Positions 48,671 through 58,020 of a stretch of DNA of 64,000 bases are shown piece by piece (positions within the stretch are counted from its first letter, which is position 1; the number at the start of each line of letters is the position of its first letter). The DNA lies in the NCBI RefSeq assembly GCF_036884255.1, contig NZ_CP145605.1, positions 2,356,001 through 2,420,000 of the forward strand, given 5' to 3'. The notes beneath the pieces are model-generated. The model had not been told where the DNA came from. It searched no databases and was given only the letters and a program-made list of their open reading frames with translations. This stretch comes from Paenibacillus tundrae (lineage in GTDB: Bacteria; Bacillota; Bacilli; Paenibacillales; Paenibacillaceae). The translations under genes were made by a program, and so were the position numbers.

Positions 48671-48926
48671 CATGGGAGAGGAGAAACCGGACGAAGAGCT
48701 TATGGGGAAACGTAAGTCTTCTCCGCGGTTGTCTACGACACTTGTGATGTCGATAATTATAGAATAGCCAGGAGATTTCCTTTTTATACATAATTGTCAA
48801 TAATGAATCAACAATTCTTTTCGGTTTATTCGTAATCAATAAAAGCGACTATTTTTCAAACTCATCCCGATTGTGGTACGATAGCTGTATCAATAAACTT
48901 ACATAGAGAGAATAGGTGACTCATTC
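48671..48926. other. Intergenic region before rsmD
   Basis: About 255 bases. It must carry the rsmD-coaD promoter; a TTGTGG...TACGAT pair around 48871-48891 is a possible but weak candidate. No gene seen. Confidence 0.35.
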
Positions 48927-49535
48927 GTGAGAGTGGTATCTGGAAGTGCAAAAGGTAGACCGTTGAAGGCGGTTCCGGGCACAGGAACGCGGCCGACCAC
49001 CGACAAGGTGAAGGAAGCGTTATTTAGTATGATAGGCCCTTATTTCGAGGGTGGAACGGCATTGGATCTGTTTGCGGGCAGTGGTGGTCTCGGAATTGAG
49101 GCGCTGAGCCGTGGCATGGACAAGGCTGTTTTTGTTGATTTGGAACCAAAAAGTATTGAAGTCATTCGTATGAATCTGACAGCAACGAAGCTGGAGAATC
49201 AGGCAGCAATATATCGAAATGATGCAGGGCGTGCGTTAAAGGCTCTTGCTAAGCGGAGCACCACATTTGATCTCGTGTTTCTTGATCCCCCTTATCGAAT
49301 GAAGAACGGGGATGAACTTATGCTTACGATGCATGAACTGGAGCTGCTTGAACAGGGTGCAACCATCGTGCTTGAATATGAATCTAAACATCTGTACCCT
49401 GAACAATTCGGCCCGTTTGAACAAACGCGCAAGGCATTGTACGGGGAAACTGCGGTTTCCATTTATCATTATGCACCTCATGCATCCGAAGATGGAGAAT
49501 CTAGCACAGCGGAAGAGGAGGATCTCCATGAGTGA
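48927..49535 (+). CDS. rsmD: 16S rRNA (guanine-966-N2)-methyltransferase
   Basis: Methylates G966 (E. coli numbering) of 16S rRNA with S-adenosylmethionine. A 202-residue protein; SAM-binding motif [16 protein letters not shown] and the N-methyltransferase catalytic motif [11 protein letters not shown]. The N-terminus [16 protein letters not shown]...[12 protein letters not shown] is diagnostic. GTG 48927 with AGGTGA upstream. It overlaps coaD by eight bases, the same order as ylbH-ylbI in B. subtilis. The tail after about residue 187 is acidic and Ser/Glu-rich. Confidence 0.95.
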   Translation: MRVVSGSAKGRPLKAVPGTGTRPTTDKVKEALFSMIGPYFEGGTALDLFAGSGGLGIEALSRGMDKAVFVDLEPKSIEVIRMNLTATKLENQAAIYRNDAGRALKALAKRSTTFDLVFLDPPYRMKNGDELMLTMHELELLEQGATIVLEYESKHLYPEQFGPFEQTRKALYGETAVSIYHYAPHASEDGESSTAEEEDLHE

Positions 49536-50043
49536 AATGATACATCGTCAAGAACGGATTGCCGTTTATCCAGGTAGCTTCGATCCTGTAACGATGGGAC
49601 ATCTGGACATTATCGCAAGAGCATCGAAGCAGTTTGACCGTGTGATTGTGGCGGTGCTGAATAATATGAGCAAAAACCCACTGTTTACGGTGGAGGAGCG
49701 CAAGCAATTAATTACGGAAGTGACTCGTCATCTGCCTAATGTTGAGGTGGATAGCTTCCGCGACCTAACGGCCAATTATGTACGCCAAAAGGAAGCGCAA
49801 GTTATCGTGCGGGGTATTCGCTCGGTCACTGATTTTGAATATGAATTGCAGCTGGCTTCCACCAATAGTAAATTGAATCCAGATGCAGAGACGATTTTCA
49901 TGATGACGAATCCGAAGTATTCGTATCTCAGCTCCAGTATTGTAAAAGAAATTGCGCATTACAATGGAGATGTAACAGATCTGGTATCCCCTGAAGTAGA
50001 AGCTGCGCTCCGTCAGAAAATTAGCGAGAAAAACGCCCGTTGA
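49528..50043 (+). CDS. coaD: Phosphopantetheine adenylyltransferase
   Basis: Fourth step of coenzyme A synthesis: joins 4'-phosphopantetheine and ATP to give dephospho-CoA. The 171 residues include the usual fold: [18 protein letters not shown] (TxGH-type motif as MGH), [18 protein letters not shown] and [13 protein letters not shown]. The reading frame is open upstream to 49312, but ATG 49528 has GGAAGAGGAGG before it and aligns with the family N-terminus. The last 23 bases overlap the convergent ylbJ gene. Confidence 0.96.
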   Translation: MSEMIHRQERIAVYPGSFDPVTMGHLDIIARASKQFDRVIVAVLNNMSKNPLFTVEERKQLITEVTRHLPNVEVDSFRDLTANYVRQKEAQVIVRGIRSVTDFEYELQLASTNSKLNPDAETIFMMTNPKYSYLSSSIVKEIAHYNGDVTDLVSPEVEAALRQKISEKNAR

Positions 50044-51334
50044 ACAAGCGAATCAGTCCCGAAAGACTGATCATAACGACGAGCAGCAGAGCAAGACTGA
50101 ACATGGCTACCGGAATAGCGTACCCAATGAACGCTAGGCTTGAACTGTTGCTGAACAGGGGGAACCACGGCGGTACAGCCGGCAACCCGATGTTCGTATT
50201 GGTTTGAAACGTAGTCCAGACCTCTGTACTGTATCGACTAAAAGGTGCCCATAGAACAAGGCTCATGGCAAAAGCGATGAGTCCATGTATCAACCGTATG
50301 GAAACAAAGTCAATCATACTCCTTGCCGCAAGCCCGACTGATTTTAGAACGGCAGAGACCTGCAAATGGGAGCATAGCCCACCCCAGCCTAATACGGCTG
50401 CAATGAGAGCGATCATGGTTACAGACGCCAAAGGGGCTTGACTTAGATGGTAGATTCCAAGATGTACTTCCAGCAGAGATGGCCATAAGGCAACCGAAGA
50501 ACCGGGTGTGAGATAAAGGCTTAGCAGTCGAATGAATACCGCAAATACAATCATAAATCCTCCGGTCATCATCAAGGTCTGAACGGCTTGGGAGACCGTG
50601 TCACCAAGTAGCTTACCGAATCCTCGTCCGTCACGGCTACGAGCCTCGCGAGCTGCAAGATTCATACGCAGCCAAAGTGTGTGGCGGGGAACGGTAGCCT
50701 TGGAAGATAACATGGAATGTATTTCTGTATGTGCTGATTCTGAAGGATGTGGCGATAAATCTGAGGCCGACCTTGTGCCAATGCTTGCTGCCCGACCTAC
50801 TGGCAATAGGCGAATACCGATCATGGCGGCGATCCATCCGCTAATCCAATGTATACCGAGTAGAAAGTATCCGGCTACAGGCTGGTGAAGAAAAGCTGTA
50901 CCCAAGACGATGATAATCATCATTGGATTGGAGAAATGAGCAATGGCTGCCAAGACACCCGCCTGTTTGGCGGTTATTTGTCGATCTTGTACAAGTCGTG
51001 CGGCTGTATCGGCTCCTGCAGGGAATCCCCCACACATGCCTACAGCTATGGCTAGTCCAGTCTGACCGGGTAACCGAAACAAACGTTGCATGAGTGGTCC
51101 TAACAGAACGCCTAGTGCATCGGTAAACCCAAATGCGGTTAGCATCTGGGAAAGCATGAGAAAGGGCAGCATGGCGGGGAAAATAATTTTCCACCAAATA
51201 TCAAGCCCTTGAATGGAAGCATCGAAGGCTTCTTTGGGAGATAATACAACGGCAACAACGAGCAACATTGCACCACTACTTAGAAAAATGGTTCGTAACA
51301 GGCCCGAACGGGTAACCTCGGTCTGCATATTCAT
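50021..51334 (-). CDS. ylbJ: Sporulation integral membrane protein YlbJ
   Basis: A 437-residue membrane protein with about eight to ten hydrophobic segments and the nucleoside-transporter/FeoB gate pattern ([49 protein letters not shown]). YlbJ is needed for sporulation in B. subtilis, where it sits at the same place between coaD and ylbL. ATG 51334 follows GAGGTGA; a TTG at 51337 is also in frame. A stretch at about residues 183-225 is a hydrophilic cytosolic loop. It is transcribed against coaD and overlaps its end. Confidence 0.9.
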   Translation of the reverse strand: MNMQTEVTRSGLLRTIFLSSGAMLLVVAVVLSPKEAFDASIQGLDIWWKIIFPAMLPFLMLSQMLTAFGFTDALGVLLGPLMQRLFRLPGQTGLAIAVGMCGGFPAGADTAARLVQDRQITAKQAGVLAAIAHFSNPMMIIIVLGTAFLHQPVAGYFLLGIHWISGWIAAMIGIRLLPVGRAASIGTRSASDLSPHPSESAHTEIHSMLSSKATVPRHTLWLRMNLAAREARSRDGRGFGKLLGDTVSQAVQTLMMTGGFMIVFAVFIRLLSLYLTPGSSVALWPSLLEVHLGIYHLSQAPLASVTMIALIAAVLGWGGLCSHLQVSAVLKSVGLAARSMIDFVSIRLIHGLIAFAMSLVLWAPFSRYSTEVWTTFQTNTNIGLPAVPPWFPLFSNSSSLAFIGYAIPVAMFSLALLLVVMISLSGLIRLFNGRFSR

Positions 51335-51541
51335 CAATTCACCTCATAGGATATAGCGCCGCGTTTACACACAGGCTGCTGGATGGATGTGGACGGCCGA
51401 ATGGCGTCCGTAGACGGTTCGGCCTTGACCGGATAAGCGGCTGCTCACAGCGGCCTATCCGGCCTGTACCATTGTATGCAAGTTGATGAGAGTGTTAGAC
51501 TTATAAATATTTAAGAAACGTAAAGAACGGGGGCTCATGCG

Positions 51542-52582
51542 ATGAATCGGATTCGGAAATCTGGAGGTTTCAAAGCGTCGATCTTTGTGATCGTGGTAGC
51601 TCTGATTCTCTATGTTGCAGTTTACATGCCAACGCCGTATATCATTTATCTGCCTGGCAGTGCGGATGAGATCAAACCGATGGTAACGGTCAAGGGTGGA
51701 GACAAGGAGGAAAAGGGCGTATTTATGATGACGACGGTGTCAGCTACATATGCCAACGTGTTCCTACTTGGAACGTCCTTGTTTAATCGAAATGCTCAAA
51801 TTGATAAAAAAGAAGATCGCTTACGTGGCAAAAGTGAAGCGGAATACTCTGCAGAGCAAGTATGGTTCATGAGTGACTCCCAATCCTCTGCGATGGAAGC
51901 GGCATATGAGAAGGCCGGTATCCAATATTCCATCGTTCCTGAGCATATCTTCGTATTTGGCCTTTCACAGGATCCTAAACCGCAAGGGGACATTAAGCCT
52001 GGAGATACCATTTTGGGTGTGGATGGAACAGCAACACCTGATAATACGATATTATCGGCGCAATTAAAGGGAAGAAAACCAGGAGATACGGTTGAAATGC
52101 AATTAGAGCGCGGCGGGGAAACAATTAGCCGTGAAGTTCAACTTGTAGAAGTGACGGACAACAAAACGGGGGAAAAGCGTCCAGGCTTAGGGGTAATGAT
52201 TGGTACGGTTCAAAAAGTGAAGCCGGAAGATCCCGATAAACAGATCACATTTACAAGTACGCAAGTAGGCGGACCGTCTGCAGGGTTAATGTTCACATTG
52301 GAGATCTATAACCAATTGACGTCTGGTGATCTGACCAAAGGTCATCGTATCGCAGGTACGGGCACCATTACGAAGGATGGTACGGTTGGTCCAATTGGGG
52401 GCGTGATCCACAAAATTGTGGCTGCAGATCGGAAGGACGCGGAGATCTTCTTCGTACCCAAAGATAACTATAAGGAAGCCGAAGCAAAAGCAAAACAGAT
52501 TGATACAAAAATGAAACTGGTTCCTGTTAGCAACGTTGACGATGCACTGGCTTACCTAAAAACGTTATCTGTGAAATCTTAA
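51542..52582 (+). CDS. ylbL: PDZ and Lon-type serine protease, YlbL/SepM-like
   Basis: A membrane-anchored protease of 346 residues, active outside the membrane. A single membrane segment (about 14-30), a PDZ domain (about 130-220, with KPGDTILGVDG and GRKPGDTVEMQLERGGE) and a Lon-type protease domain with the Ser246-Lys291 dyad in VGGPSAGLMFTLE and GGVIHKIVAADRK. SepM-type relatives process peptide signals. YlbL of B. subtilis has been linked to the DNA-damage checkpoint. ATG 51542 after GGGGG. It sits in its usual ylb neighbourhood. Confidence 0.93.
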   Translation: MNRIRKSGGFKASIFVIVVALILYVAVYMPTPYIIYLPGSADEIKPMVTVKGGDKEEKGVFMMTTVSATYANVFLLGTSLFNRNAQIDKKEDRLRGKSEAEYSAEQVWFMSDSQSSAMEAAYEKAGIQYSIVPEHIFVFGLSQDPKPQGDIKPGDTILGVDGTATPDNTILSAQLKGRKPGDTVEMQLERGGETISREVQLVEVTDNKTGEKRPGLGVMIGTVQKVKPEDPDKQITFTSTQVGGPSAGLMFTLEIYNQLTSGDLTKGHRIAGTGTITKDGTVGPIGGVIHKIVAADRKDAEIFFVPKDNYKEAEAKAKQIDTKMKLVPVSNVDDALAYLKTLSVKS

Positions 52583-52607
52583 TTAAGCATAGAGGGTTGT
52601 TTACATG

Positions 52608-52632
52608 AGAGGCTATTGCATAGCCTCTTTTC
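52608..52632 (+). terminator. Terminator 1 after ylbL
   Basis: AGAGGCTA-TTGCA-TAGCCTCT, perfect 8-bp stem, then TTTTCG. Confidence 0.82.
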
Positions 52633-52650
52633 GTATTATTCGTATTATCA

Positions 52651-52683
52651 GGTTAGCCAGTAATTAATGGTTGGCCTTTTTTT
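52651..52683 (+). terminator. Terminator-like hairpin 2 after ylbL
   Basis: GGTTAGCCA (52651-52659) pairs with TGGTTGGCC (52668-52676) with G-T pairs, then seven Ts. Resembles the hairpin at 28280-28309. Confidence 0.7.
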
Positions 52684-53394
52684 ATAGTCGTTTTACGATG
52701 GTGGGAGCCGGGAGAACGTAGCTCTTTTAGGAGGATCAACCCCGTACAAAAGACTGTTCTCCCACGACCTCCAAAAGACCATGTTTTTTTGTGCCTTGAT
52801 TGGGCGGAATATCGTACCAATGCTCAAGTTTGTAAGTAGATCTGATGGTACGAATGAGCATCTGGATGCGCCAAGAAAGGCAAGAGGTGCTGTAATTCAA
52901 ACGGTGTGAATAGAAACTGATTAGGGTGTATTGGGGATGGGGATCATTGAAGAGAGCGGTGTCTGATGGGTTTAGTTCCAAGCAAGGGTATACACGTAGG
53001 CATTCAGGGGGACGTCAACAAGGGAAAGTGACACGATAGGGTACGGGCGGGGTGGGGCGTAATAGGCGGTGCTCGTGCTCTTAAATGAGTGTGATCTTTG
53101 AAGTCGCGACTCTAAATTATGTACTAGTTCTAACGAACTCAGTCAGCGTTATTCACGGAAAAATGGCATTCAGGAGATGCTAACGAATCGTAGACACGCT
53201 AATGTACCTTTTGGACGCGAAAATTAGGTTCATTCCGTGGTAATTTGCAATATAACGTTTCTCAGGTTCATTACCATTTCCATTCGTTGTGAAATGGCGG
53301 AATAAGGTCTCTCAGATTCGTTAACAGCGATGAGACAGTGTAGGGAGAGAGGCTCCGTTCATGCCCGTTCATGAATAGACTATGCCTGATCAAA
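52684..53394. other. Long non-coding region between ylbL and tmcAL
   Basis: About 700 bases without a convincing gene. It contains the diverged MITE-like copy (listed separately) and a low-complexity tail with repeated words: CTCAGGTTCATTA near 53261 and CTCAGATTCGTTA near 53319. An 81-codon leftward frame at 52736-52981 has no recognisable content and no clear ribosome binding site. The region looks like decayed repeat material. Confidence 0.5.
52923..53100. repeat. Diverged relative of the 44374-44537 element
   Basis: Shares GTTCCAAGCAAGG (52975-52987 versus 44422-44434), CAAGGGAAAGTGAC (53019-53032 versus 44464-44477) and AGGCGGT, in the same order and at nearly equal spacing. The left end AGGGTGTATT resembles AGGGTGTGTC. 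The right end is not clear, so the limits are approximate. Confidence 0.6.
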
Positions 53395-53447
53395 AAAACC
53401 TTCAATTGAGCAGAATTCACCTGCTACAGTGGAAGGTTTTTTTTGGT
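53395..53447. terminator. Hairpin between ylbL side and tmcAL, possibly bidirectional
   Basis: AAAACCTTC (53395-53403) pairs with GAAGGTTTT (53432-53440), with an inner AGCAG/CTGCT stem, a run of eight Ts on the plus strand, and As on the other side. Confidence 0.7.
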
Positions 53448-53648
53448 TGTTGAGCACAATATGACTCTTTTTTTTGACCAAGGGTTTTCAGGCATGATTA
53501 TCGTACCGTTAGTTCGTGTAACAACAAGGGTTTAACCAAAGCAAAACGATATTTAGGAACTGAATATCTCTGGTAAGCTCAATCAGTAGTACTTACATAT
53601 CCTCAATGATAGAATATCCCGCAGTTTCAGTATGTTTATATTCCTAAT

Positions 53649-54881
53649 TTAGTATCGTATCGGTGGATCATAATAATCGCTGTACATCGTTCTTGTATCC
53701 TTGTCAGTGTAAGCAAGGGCATATGCTGCCTGAGCCTGTATATCCAGTTCAAGCTGGCTATGATTGAAGGTAGCTGGCTTGATCACGACGGGCAGAGATG
53801 CAGAACGTTTCATTTGTTTGAGCAGGCTCTGACCTTTCGAGCTGAAGCCAAGGACTCGAAGGTAACCTGGCCCCTCAGCCAAGATGCTGGGGGATAACTC
53901 AGTCTTGGAGTGGTTTAACAGCACATGTGTTAACATCCGTTGCAGCTTGGTACGCGTATATCGCTTGGTCTTCAATGCATGAAGCAAGGCATCGACTGAA
54001 GGCTCTGCGAGCTGAGACAGGGTACGAATCAGCCGATGCTCTAGTCCTTCAGTGACCTCGGCGATGCTGGCTAGCTCGGAGGCACGGCGGGTCGCCGCGA
54101 TGTGCAGCAGCGGATGGACAAAGCGCTCCCAATGCACGGGAGCGCGCCGGGTTTGCCATTCGCGCTGGAGAATGGCAAGGGTTGCCGCCGGCACGTACTG
54201 CGCGGCGGCTTCAGGCCCGTCCGCCATCAGCAGGCGGCGGACGGCTGTTGCACTGGCGATCGCCCCCGGCCCGGGCGTCGCCTCGTGATACGCGGCACCG
54301 GTACGCGCCGCGGTAAAGGGCTGGATCGCGCTGCCTAACCGTTCCAGCGCGATCAGGTAGTGCAGCCCAAGCGAATTGTTGGGCTGTTCCAGCAGTGCAG
54401 CGGCGTCGCGTGCATCGACGCCGCCAGGCGCCAGTGCCGCCGCCGCGCCTGCGTACGCGGCGGGGTAGCTGGCGCCCTCCCGCAGGCGGCGCGCGATATC
54501 CTCGCGCAGCCCTGCGGGCTCCACAGCCAGCACGCGCGCAATGCGCTGCAGGCTGTCCAGGTCCCCCGACTCGCTGCCGAAGCAGAGCGAGTTGACAACC
54601 CCGGTATGGTGCAGCAATGCCACCGCACCATACGCAAACCACTCCGCCGGTTGCACTGCATAGGCAACCGGCAGTTCAAGCACGAGATCGGCGCCAGCAT
54701 GAAGCGCCATCTCGGTGCGTGCCCTTTTACCTACGATGGCGGGTTCGCCGCGTTGGAGGAAAGGGCCGCTCATCACAGCAACGACAGCATCCGCCCCGCT
54801 AAGCCGCCGAGCTTCGCTTAGATGGTAGACATGCCCGTTATGCAGCGGATTATATTCAACAATGACACCAACGGCCTTCAT
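53649..54881 (-). CDS. tmcAL: tRNA(Met) cytidine acetate ligase
   Basis: Makes N4-acetylcytidine at the wobble base of elongator tRNA-Met, using acetate and ATP (YlbM of B. subtilis). A 410-residue nucleotidyltransferase: VGVIVEYNPLHNGHVYHL with HNGH at 14-17, then AVMSGPFLQRGEPAIVGKRART, and FGSESGDLDSL. ATG 54881 is the family start, with AAAAGGAGC upstream; 13 extra codons are open before it. Oddity: about 54090-54740 is extremely GC-rich (50 of 60 bases in 54421-54480), while both ends are near the window average. The frame stays open and the family pattern continues, so the gene appears functional. Confidence 0.94.
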   Translation of the reverse strand: MKAVGVIVEYNPLHNGHVYHLSEARRLSGADAVVAVMSGPFLQRGEPAIVGKRARTEMALHAGADLVLELPVAYAVQPAEWFAYGAVALLHHTGVVNSLCFGSESGDLDSLQRIARVLAVEPAGLREDIARRLREGASYPAAYAGAAAALAPGGVDARDAAALLEQPNNSLGLHYLIALERLGSAIQPFTAARTGAAYHEATPGPGAIASATAVRRLLMADGPEAAAQYVPAATLAILQREWQTRRAPVHWERFVHPLLHIAATRRASELASIAEVTEGLEHRLIRTLSQLAEPSVDALLHALKTKRYTRTKLQRMLTHVLLNHSKTELSPSILAEGPGYLRVLGFSSKGQSLLKQMKRSASLPVVIKPATFNHSQLELDIQAQAAYALAYTDKDTRTMYSDYYDPPIRY

Positions 54882-55018
54882 ATGTATGTATGCTCCTTTT
54901 CCAGAAAATCTTTTCAACATGCGCCTGTAACGTTTGGCTCAATCACATAGAGGCATTTATCTTCTACCATAATAGGTCAGGTGGGTCTGATGTTCAAATT
55001 GCAGGAGTCATACGTACC

Positions 55019-55062
55019 CAAAAAGGCATCACTCTTGCATCGTAAGATGCTTAAGCATGCCT
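55019..55062 (-). terminator. Terminator of hmp
   Basis: On the minus strand AGGCAT (55062-55057) pairs with ATGCCT (55029-55024), with an inner GCATC-TTAC-GATGC stem, followed by TTTTTGGG. Confidence 0.8.
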
Positions 55063-55109
55063 CTTGAAGGGTTAACCCGTCATTTTATTGTGAAAGCGCA
55101 AGTTATACG

Positions 55110-56345
55110 TTATACACCTTCTGGAGAAGGGGCAAGCTGTGCCTTTGGACCAAAGAATTCATAATGGATCTGGTCAGGCGATACGCCAATTTCATCTAGT
55201 GCCGCATAAACGCTCTGCATGAATGGGACAGACCCACACATGTAAAATGTTGCATCCAAGTGATCTACAATCTGACGAAGCCAGTCGGCATCCATGTAAC
55301 CTTCCTTGTGATAACATGAGATATCGCGATCAGAGCTGCTCGGCTGGGTGTAACAATAGTACGCACGAACATTGTCGTTGTTCTCAGCGAGTTGGTTTAC
55401 GTGTTCACGGAATGCATGGTTGGCGCTATCTACATTGGCATGTATAAATGTGATTGGACGTTTATCGTTCTTTTGCACAAGGGTATTCAGCATACTAATC
55501 ATTGGCGTAATACCCACTCCGCCACTAAGGAGTACAATTGGGCGTGGTTCTTCTGCGTGAAGCGTAAAGTCACCGGCCGGAGCGGATAACTCAACAACAG
55601 AGCCTTCTGTAACGTGTTCATGAAGATATGTGGAGATTACCCCATCTGGACGATCCGTGGAACCCTGTTCTCTTTTGACGGAAATACGGTAATAAGGTTT
55701 ATCAGGTGCATCAGAAAGGCTATACTGACGTATCTGGGTAAATGCATGACCCTCTGGATGAATTTTGATACTGATATATTGTCCCGGTTCATGACTGGAA
55801 ATGGGCAGACCATCCTCTGGATACAAGTAGAAGGAGGTAATGATGTCGCTCTCTTGCACTCTCTTCGCCACTTTGAACGAACGGAAGCCTTCCCATCCAC
55901 CCGTTTGCTGCTCTGCTGTAGCATACATATCCTGCTCGATTCCAATAAAGGCGTCTGCAATGACTTGGTAGGCTTCGCCCCATGCCGTTATAATTTCATC
56001 GGTTGCTGCGTCACCAAGCACGTCTTTAATCGCTTGAAGCAGATACGTGCCAACAATAGCATACTGCTCGGGAACAATGCCAAGGCTACGGTGTTTATGA
56101 GCGACTTGACGTACGGCAGGTAAGATGGAGGCAAGATTGTCAATATGCAGGGCGGCTGTATATACCATGTTTGCAAGGGCTGCCTGTTGACGTCCTTGTT
56201 TTTGGTTGGCATGGTTGAATATATTCAGCAGTTCTGGATGCGCAGTGAACATGGTTTTATAGAAATGGCGGGTAATGGCTTCACCGTGCACTTCGAGTAC
56301 AGGTACTGTGGATTTGATGACCTTAATCGTGTTTTCACTTAACAT
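55110..56345 (-). CDS. hmp: Flavohemoglobin (nitric oxide dioxygenase)
   Basis: Detoxifies nitric oxide to nitrate using O2, NAD(P)H, FAD and heme, in the cytosol. 411 residues, normal length. The globin domain (1-140) has proximal His85 in AHKHRSLGI, Tyr29 and Gln53 at the distal side. The FAD domain reads RQYSLSDAP and the NAD domain LLSGGVGITPM, ending with CGSVPFMQSVYAAL. ATG 56345 after GGGAGGG. It interrupts the ylbM-ylbN order of relatives, so it is probably a later insertion. A perfect FNR/CRP-type palindrome lies 336 bases upstream. Confidence 0.96.
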   Translation of the reverse strand: MLSENTIKVIKSTVPVLEVHGEAITRHFYKTMFTAHPELLNIFNHANQKQGRQQAALANMVYTAALHIDNLASILPAVRQVAHKHRSLGIVPEQYAIVGTYLLQAIKDVLGDAATDEIITAWGEAYQVIADAFIGIEQDMYATAEQQTGGWEGFRSFKVAKRVQESDIITSFYLYPEDGLPISSHEPGQYISIKIHPEGHAFTQIRQYSLSDAPDKPYYRISVKREQGSTDRPDGVISTYLHEHVTEGSVVELSAPAGDFTLHAEEPRPIVLLSGGVGITPMISMLNTLVQKNDKRPITFIHANVDSANHAFREHVNQLAENNDNVRAYYCYTQPSSSDRDISCYHKEGYMDADWLRQIVDHLDATFYMCGSVPFMQSVYAALDEIGVSPDQIHYEFFGPKAQLAPSPEGV

Positions 56346-56834
56346 GAAATTCCCTCCCGATATAAGATGAAAATATTAGAGTCTGTTAGCAAAAAAAAGT
56401 CTGTCATGTGGTCAGCTAAGCGGCTTCACTAGCGTCGTCGTAAGATTTAGTTGGAAGCGGAAGCGGAGGTGGTCAAAGGAGGTTTCCTTCATCTCCATTA
56501 GAAAACGTTCGTTCAATATCTAACGCAGTAGCACGATAATCCGTAGTCTTCATTTTGGCTTCGTTCCATTTCTTTCGTACCGATCGCTAGACTCGTTAAG
56601 TTAATAGTAGAATAAATTCGTCTTGGATGCTTAAGGTGTTTCGGTTTACAACAAGTATAGATACGGAGTATGGAGGGGCGTGTGACATAGATCACACTAA
56701 ATATCAACGAATTGTGACCGATACTTCCTGCAATAGATGCTTGTAGTTAGAGCGAAGTAAGCCTATAATGTTTCAATGTGCGTATTTGGTTGGAGATCAT
56801 CGATTTTTTAAAATAGGGTGTAAAGTTAAAAGTG
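56346..56834. other. Divergent intergenic region hmp/ylbN
   Basis: About 490 bases. It holds the FNR-type palindrome (listed separately) and presumably the hmp promoter, for which I see no good consensus. No gene is supported. Confidence 0.45.
56681..56696. promoter_or_regulatory. FNR/CRP-type palindrome
   Basis: TGTGA-CATAGA-TCACA is a perfect match to the TGTGA-N6-TCACA site of Fnr in Bacillus. It is 336 bases from hmp and about 140 bases before the strong promoter of the ylbN-rpmF unit. Oxygen-dependent control of hmp is the simplest inference. Confidence 0.55.
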
Positions 56835-56864
56835 TTGACAAACCTCTTGAAAAATCGGTATAAT
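56835..56864 (+). promoter_or_regulatory. Strong SigA promoter of ylbN-rpmF
   Basis: Perfect TTGACA (56835-56840) and TATAAT (56859-56864) with an 18-base spacer. The leader before ylbN is about 155 bases. Confidence 0.85.
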
Positions 56865-57024
56865 GATTTTTGTTTGTTAAGTCAATTTCATAATAGTTTT
56901 AATGATATAGCGTCAGAATACATACAGTCAGGCAATGAAGTAGTTATATCTCAGCTTGATCTGTATACATGTCGTAAAGCGTTTGACAACAATTATGAGA
57001 TTGGTTTCGTTTGGAGTGATGGAA

Positions 57025-57531
57025 ATGTTAATGCCATTTCGCAAAGTGGCAACCAGTGATCGTCCCGTACAGTTCAATGAACAGTGGGATATTAAGGAAC
57101 TGGTTTCTAACCGACAAGATATCACAGCCGTTACCCCGCTGACTGCGGATTTATCTGCAGAACAGAGAGAGGGAAGCGTTGTGGATGTTCATGGCAAACT
57201 GACAGTAGGAGCGGACATGTTATGCTCCAGATGTCTTAAGCCGATTAATGAACATTTTCATATTGATTTTCATGAGCAATTCAAGCAGGGAAAACAACCA
57301 GAGGAATTGCACGAAGACGACGATATTTTCTATGTGGATGAAGATAGCGTTGATCTGAAGGCTTATGCCGAAGGGACTTTTCTGCTACATCTTCCGTTTG
57401 TACCACTCTGTAGCGATACATGCAAAGGGTTATGCCCTAAGTGTGGCCACGAGTTGAACGAAGGTGACTGCGGTTGTGATAACGAAGTTATTGACCCGCG
57501 GCTTGCAGGGCTCAAGGATTTTTTTAAATGA
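57025..57531 (+). CDS. ylbN: YceD/DUF177-family protein, ylbN homologue
   Basis: A 168-residue protein with N-terminal PFRKVATSDRPVQFNEQWDI and four Cys motifs: LCSRCLKP in the middle, then CSDTCKGLCPKCGHELNEGD and CGC, suggesting a zinc site. DUF177 proteins always sit before rpmF; they are thought to affect 23S rRNA maturation or ribosome assembly. ATG 57025 is eight bases after GGAG and chosen over the longer open frame from 56956. An ATG at 57031 is also possible. Confidence 0.9.
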   Translation: MLMPFRKVATSDRPVQFNEQWDIKELVSNRQDITAVTPLTADLSAEQREGSVVDVHGKLTVGADMLCSRCLKPINEHFHIDFHEQFKQGKQPEELHEDDDIFYVDEDSVDLKAYAEGTFLLHLPFVPLCSDTCKGLCPKCGHELNEGDCGCDNEVIDPRLAGLKDFFK

Positions 57532-57596
57532 GCATGATTGAAAATCGAACGTAACAACTACCTGCAAAGGTTGATTTTGATAAGGAGGTGGGAATA

Positions 57597-57770
57597 ATGG
57601 CAGTACCTCAACGGAGAACGTCCAAGACGCGTCGCGACAAACGTCGCACTCACTTTAAATTGGCTGTACCGGGCATGGTGAAATGTGAGCAATGTGGCGA
57701 ACTGAAACTGAGTCACCACGTTTGCAAAGTGTGCGGAACGTACAAAGCAAGAGAGATCATCTCTCAATAA
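57597..57770 (+). CDS. rpmF: 50S ribosomal protein L32
   Basis: A 57-residue ribosomal protein, full length. [19 protein letters not shown] at the start and a zinc ribbon with Cys30, Cys33, Cys43 and Cys46, so this is the zinc-containing (C+) form. ATG 57597 lies six bases after AAGGAGGTG. It follows ylbN by 65 bases, the universal order, and ends in a terminator. Confidence 0.97.
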   Translation: MAVPQRRTSKTRRDKRRTHFKLAVPGMVKCEQCGELKLSHHVCKVCGTYKAREIISQ

Positions 57771-57783
57771 TAGCTAGCTAATA

Positions 57784-57818
57784 AGTAGTACTTCATTTCG
57801 GTGGAGTGCTACTTTTTC
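57784..57818 (+). terminator. Terminator after rpmF
   Basis: AGTAGTACTTCA (57784-57795) pairs with TGGAGTGCTACT (57802-57813), with G-T pairs, then TTTTTC. Confidence 0.82.
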
Positions 57819-58020
57819 TTTTTCAATTTCCTTTCTATTCTATATGGATGGAACTCAAACGCTTTGCTGCTTTACGCTATTTCTTTTCTCTGCGTTCTTG
57901 AGATGCTAGTTCAATCTATATAGATATTTTCCCGTATAGGCCGCGGGATTTCATATAATACGGGCGAGTGGAGCGAAGGTTGAGAAGTGCGGATTGTTTT
58001 TGGTGGATCAGTCTTTCTTT
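57819..58020. other. Intergenic region between rpmF and the fap promoter
   Basis: About 200 bases with no gene and no recognised element. A GC-rich patch near 57941 (GGCCGCGGG) stands in otherwise AT-rich sequence. Confidence 0.4.

Noticed and set aside
52736..52981. 81-codon leftward frame after ylbL
   Set aside because: No recognisable content and no clear start signal, in a decayed repeat region. Left as unlikely rather than impossible.
54052..54821. Several overlapping open frames on both strands within tmcAL
   Set aside because: They arise from the GC-rich composition, which removes stop codons. The Arg/Ala/Pro-rich products have no family features.
56832..57059. 75-codon frame at the ylbN promoter
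   Set aside because: It begins inside the consensus promoter, so the start codon would not be transcribed.
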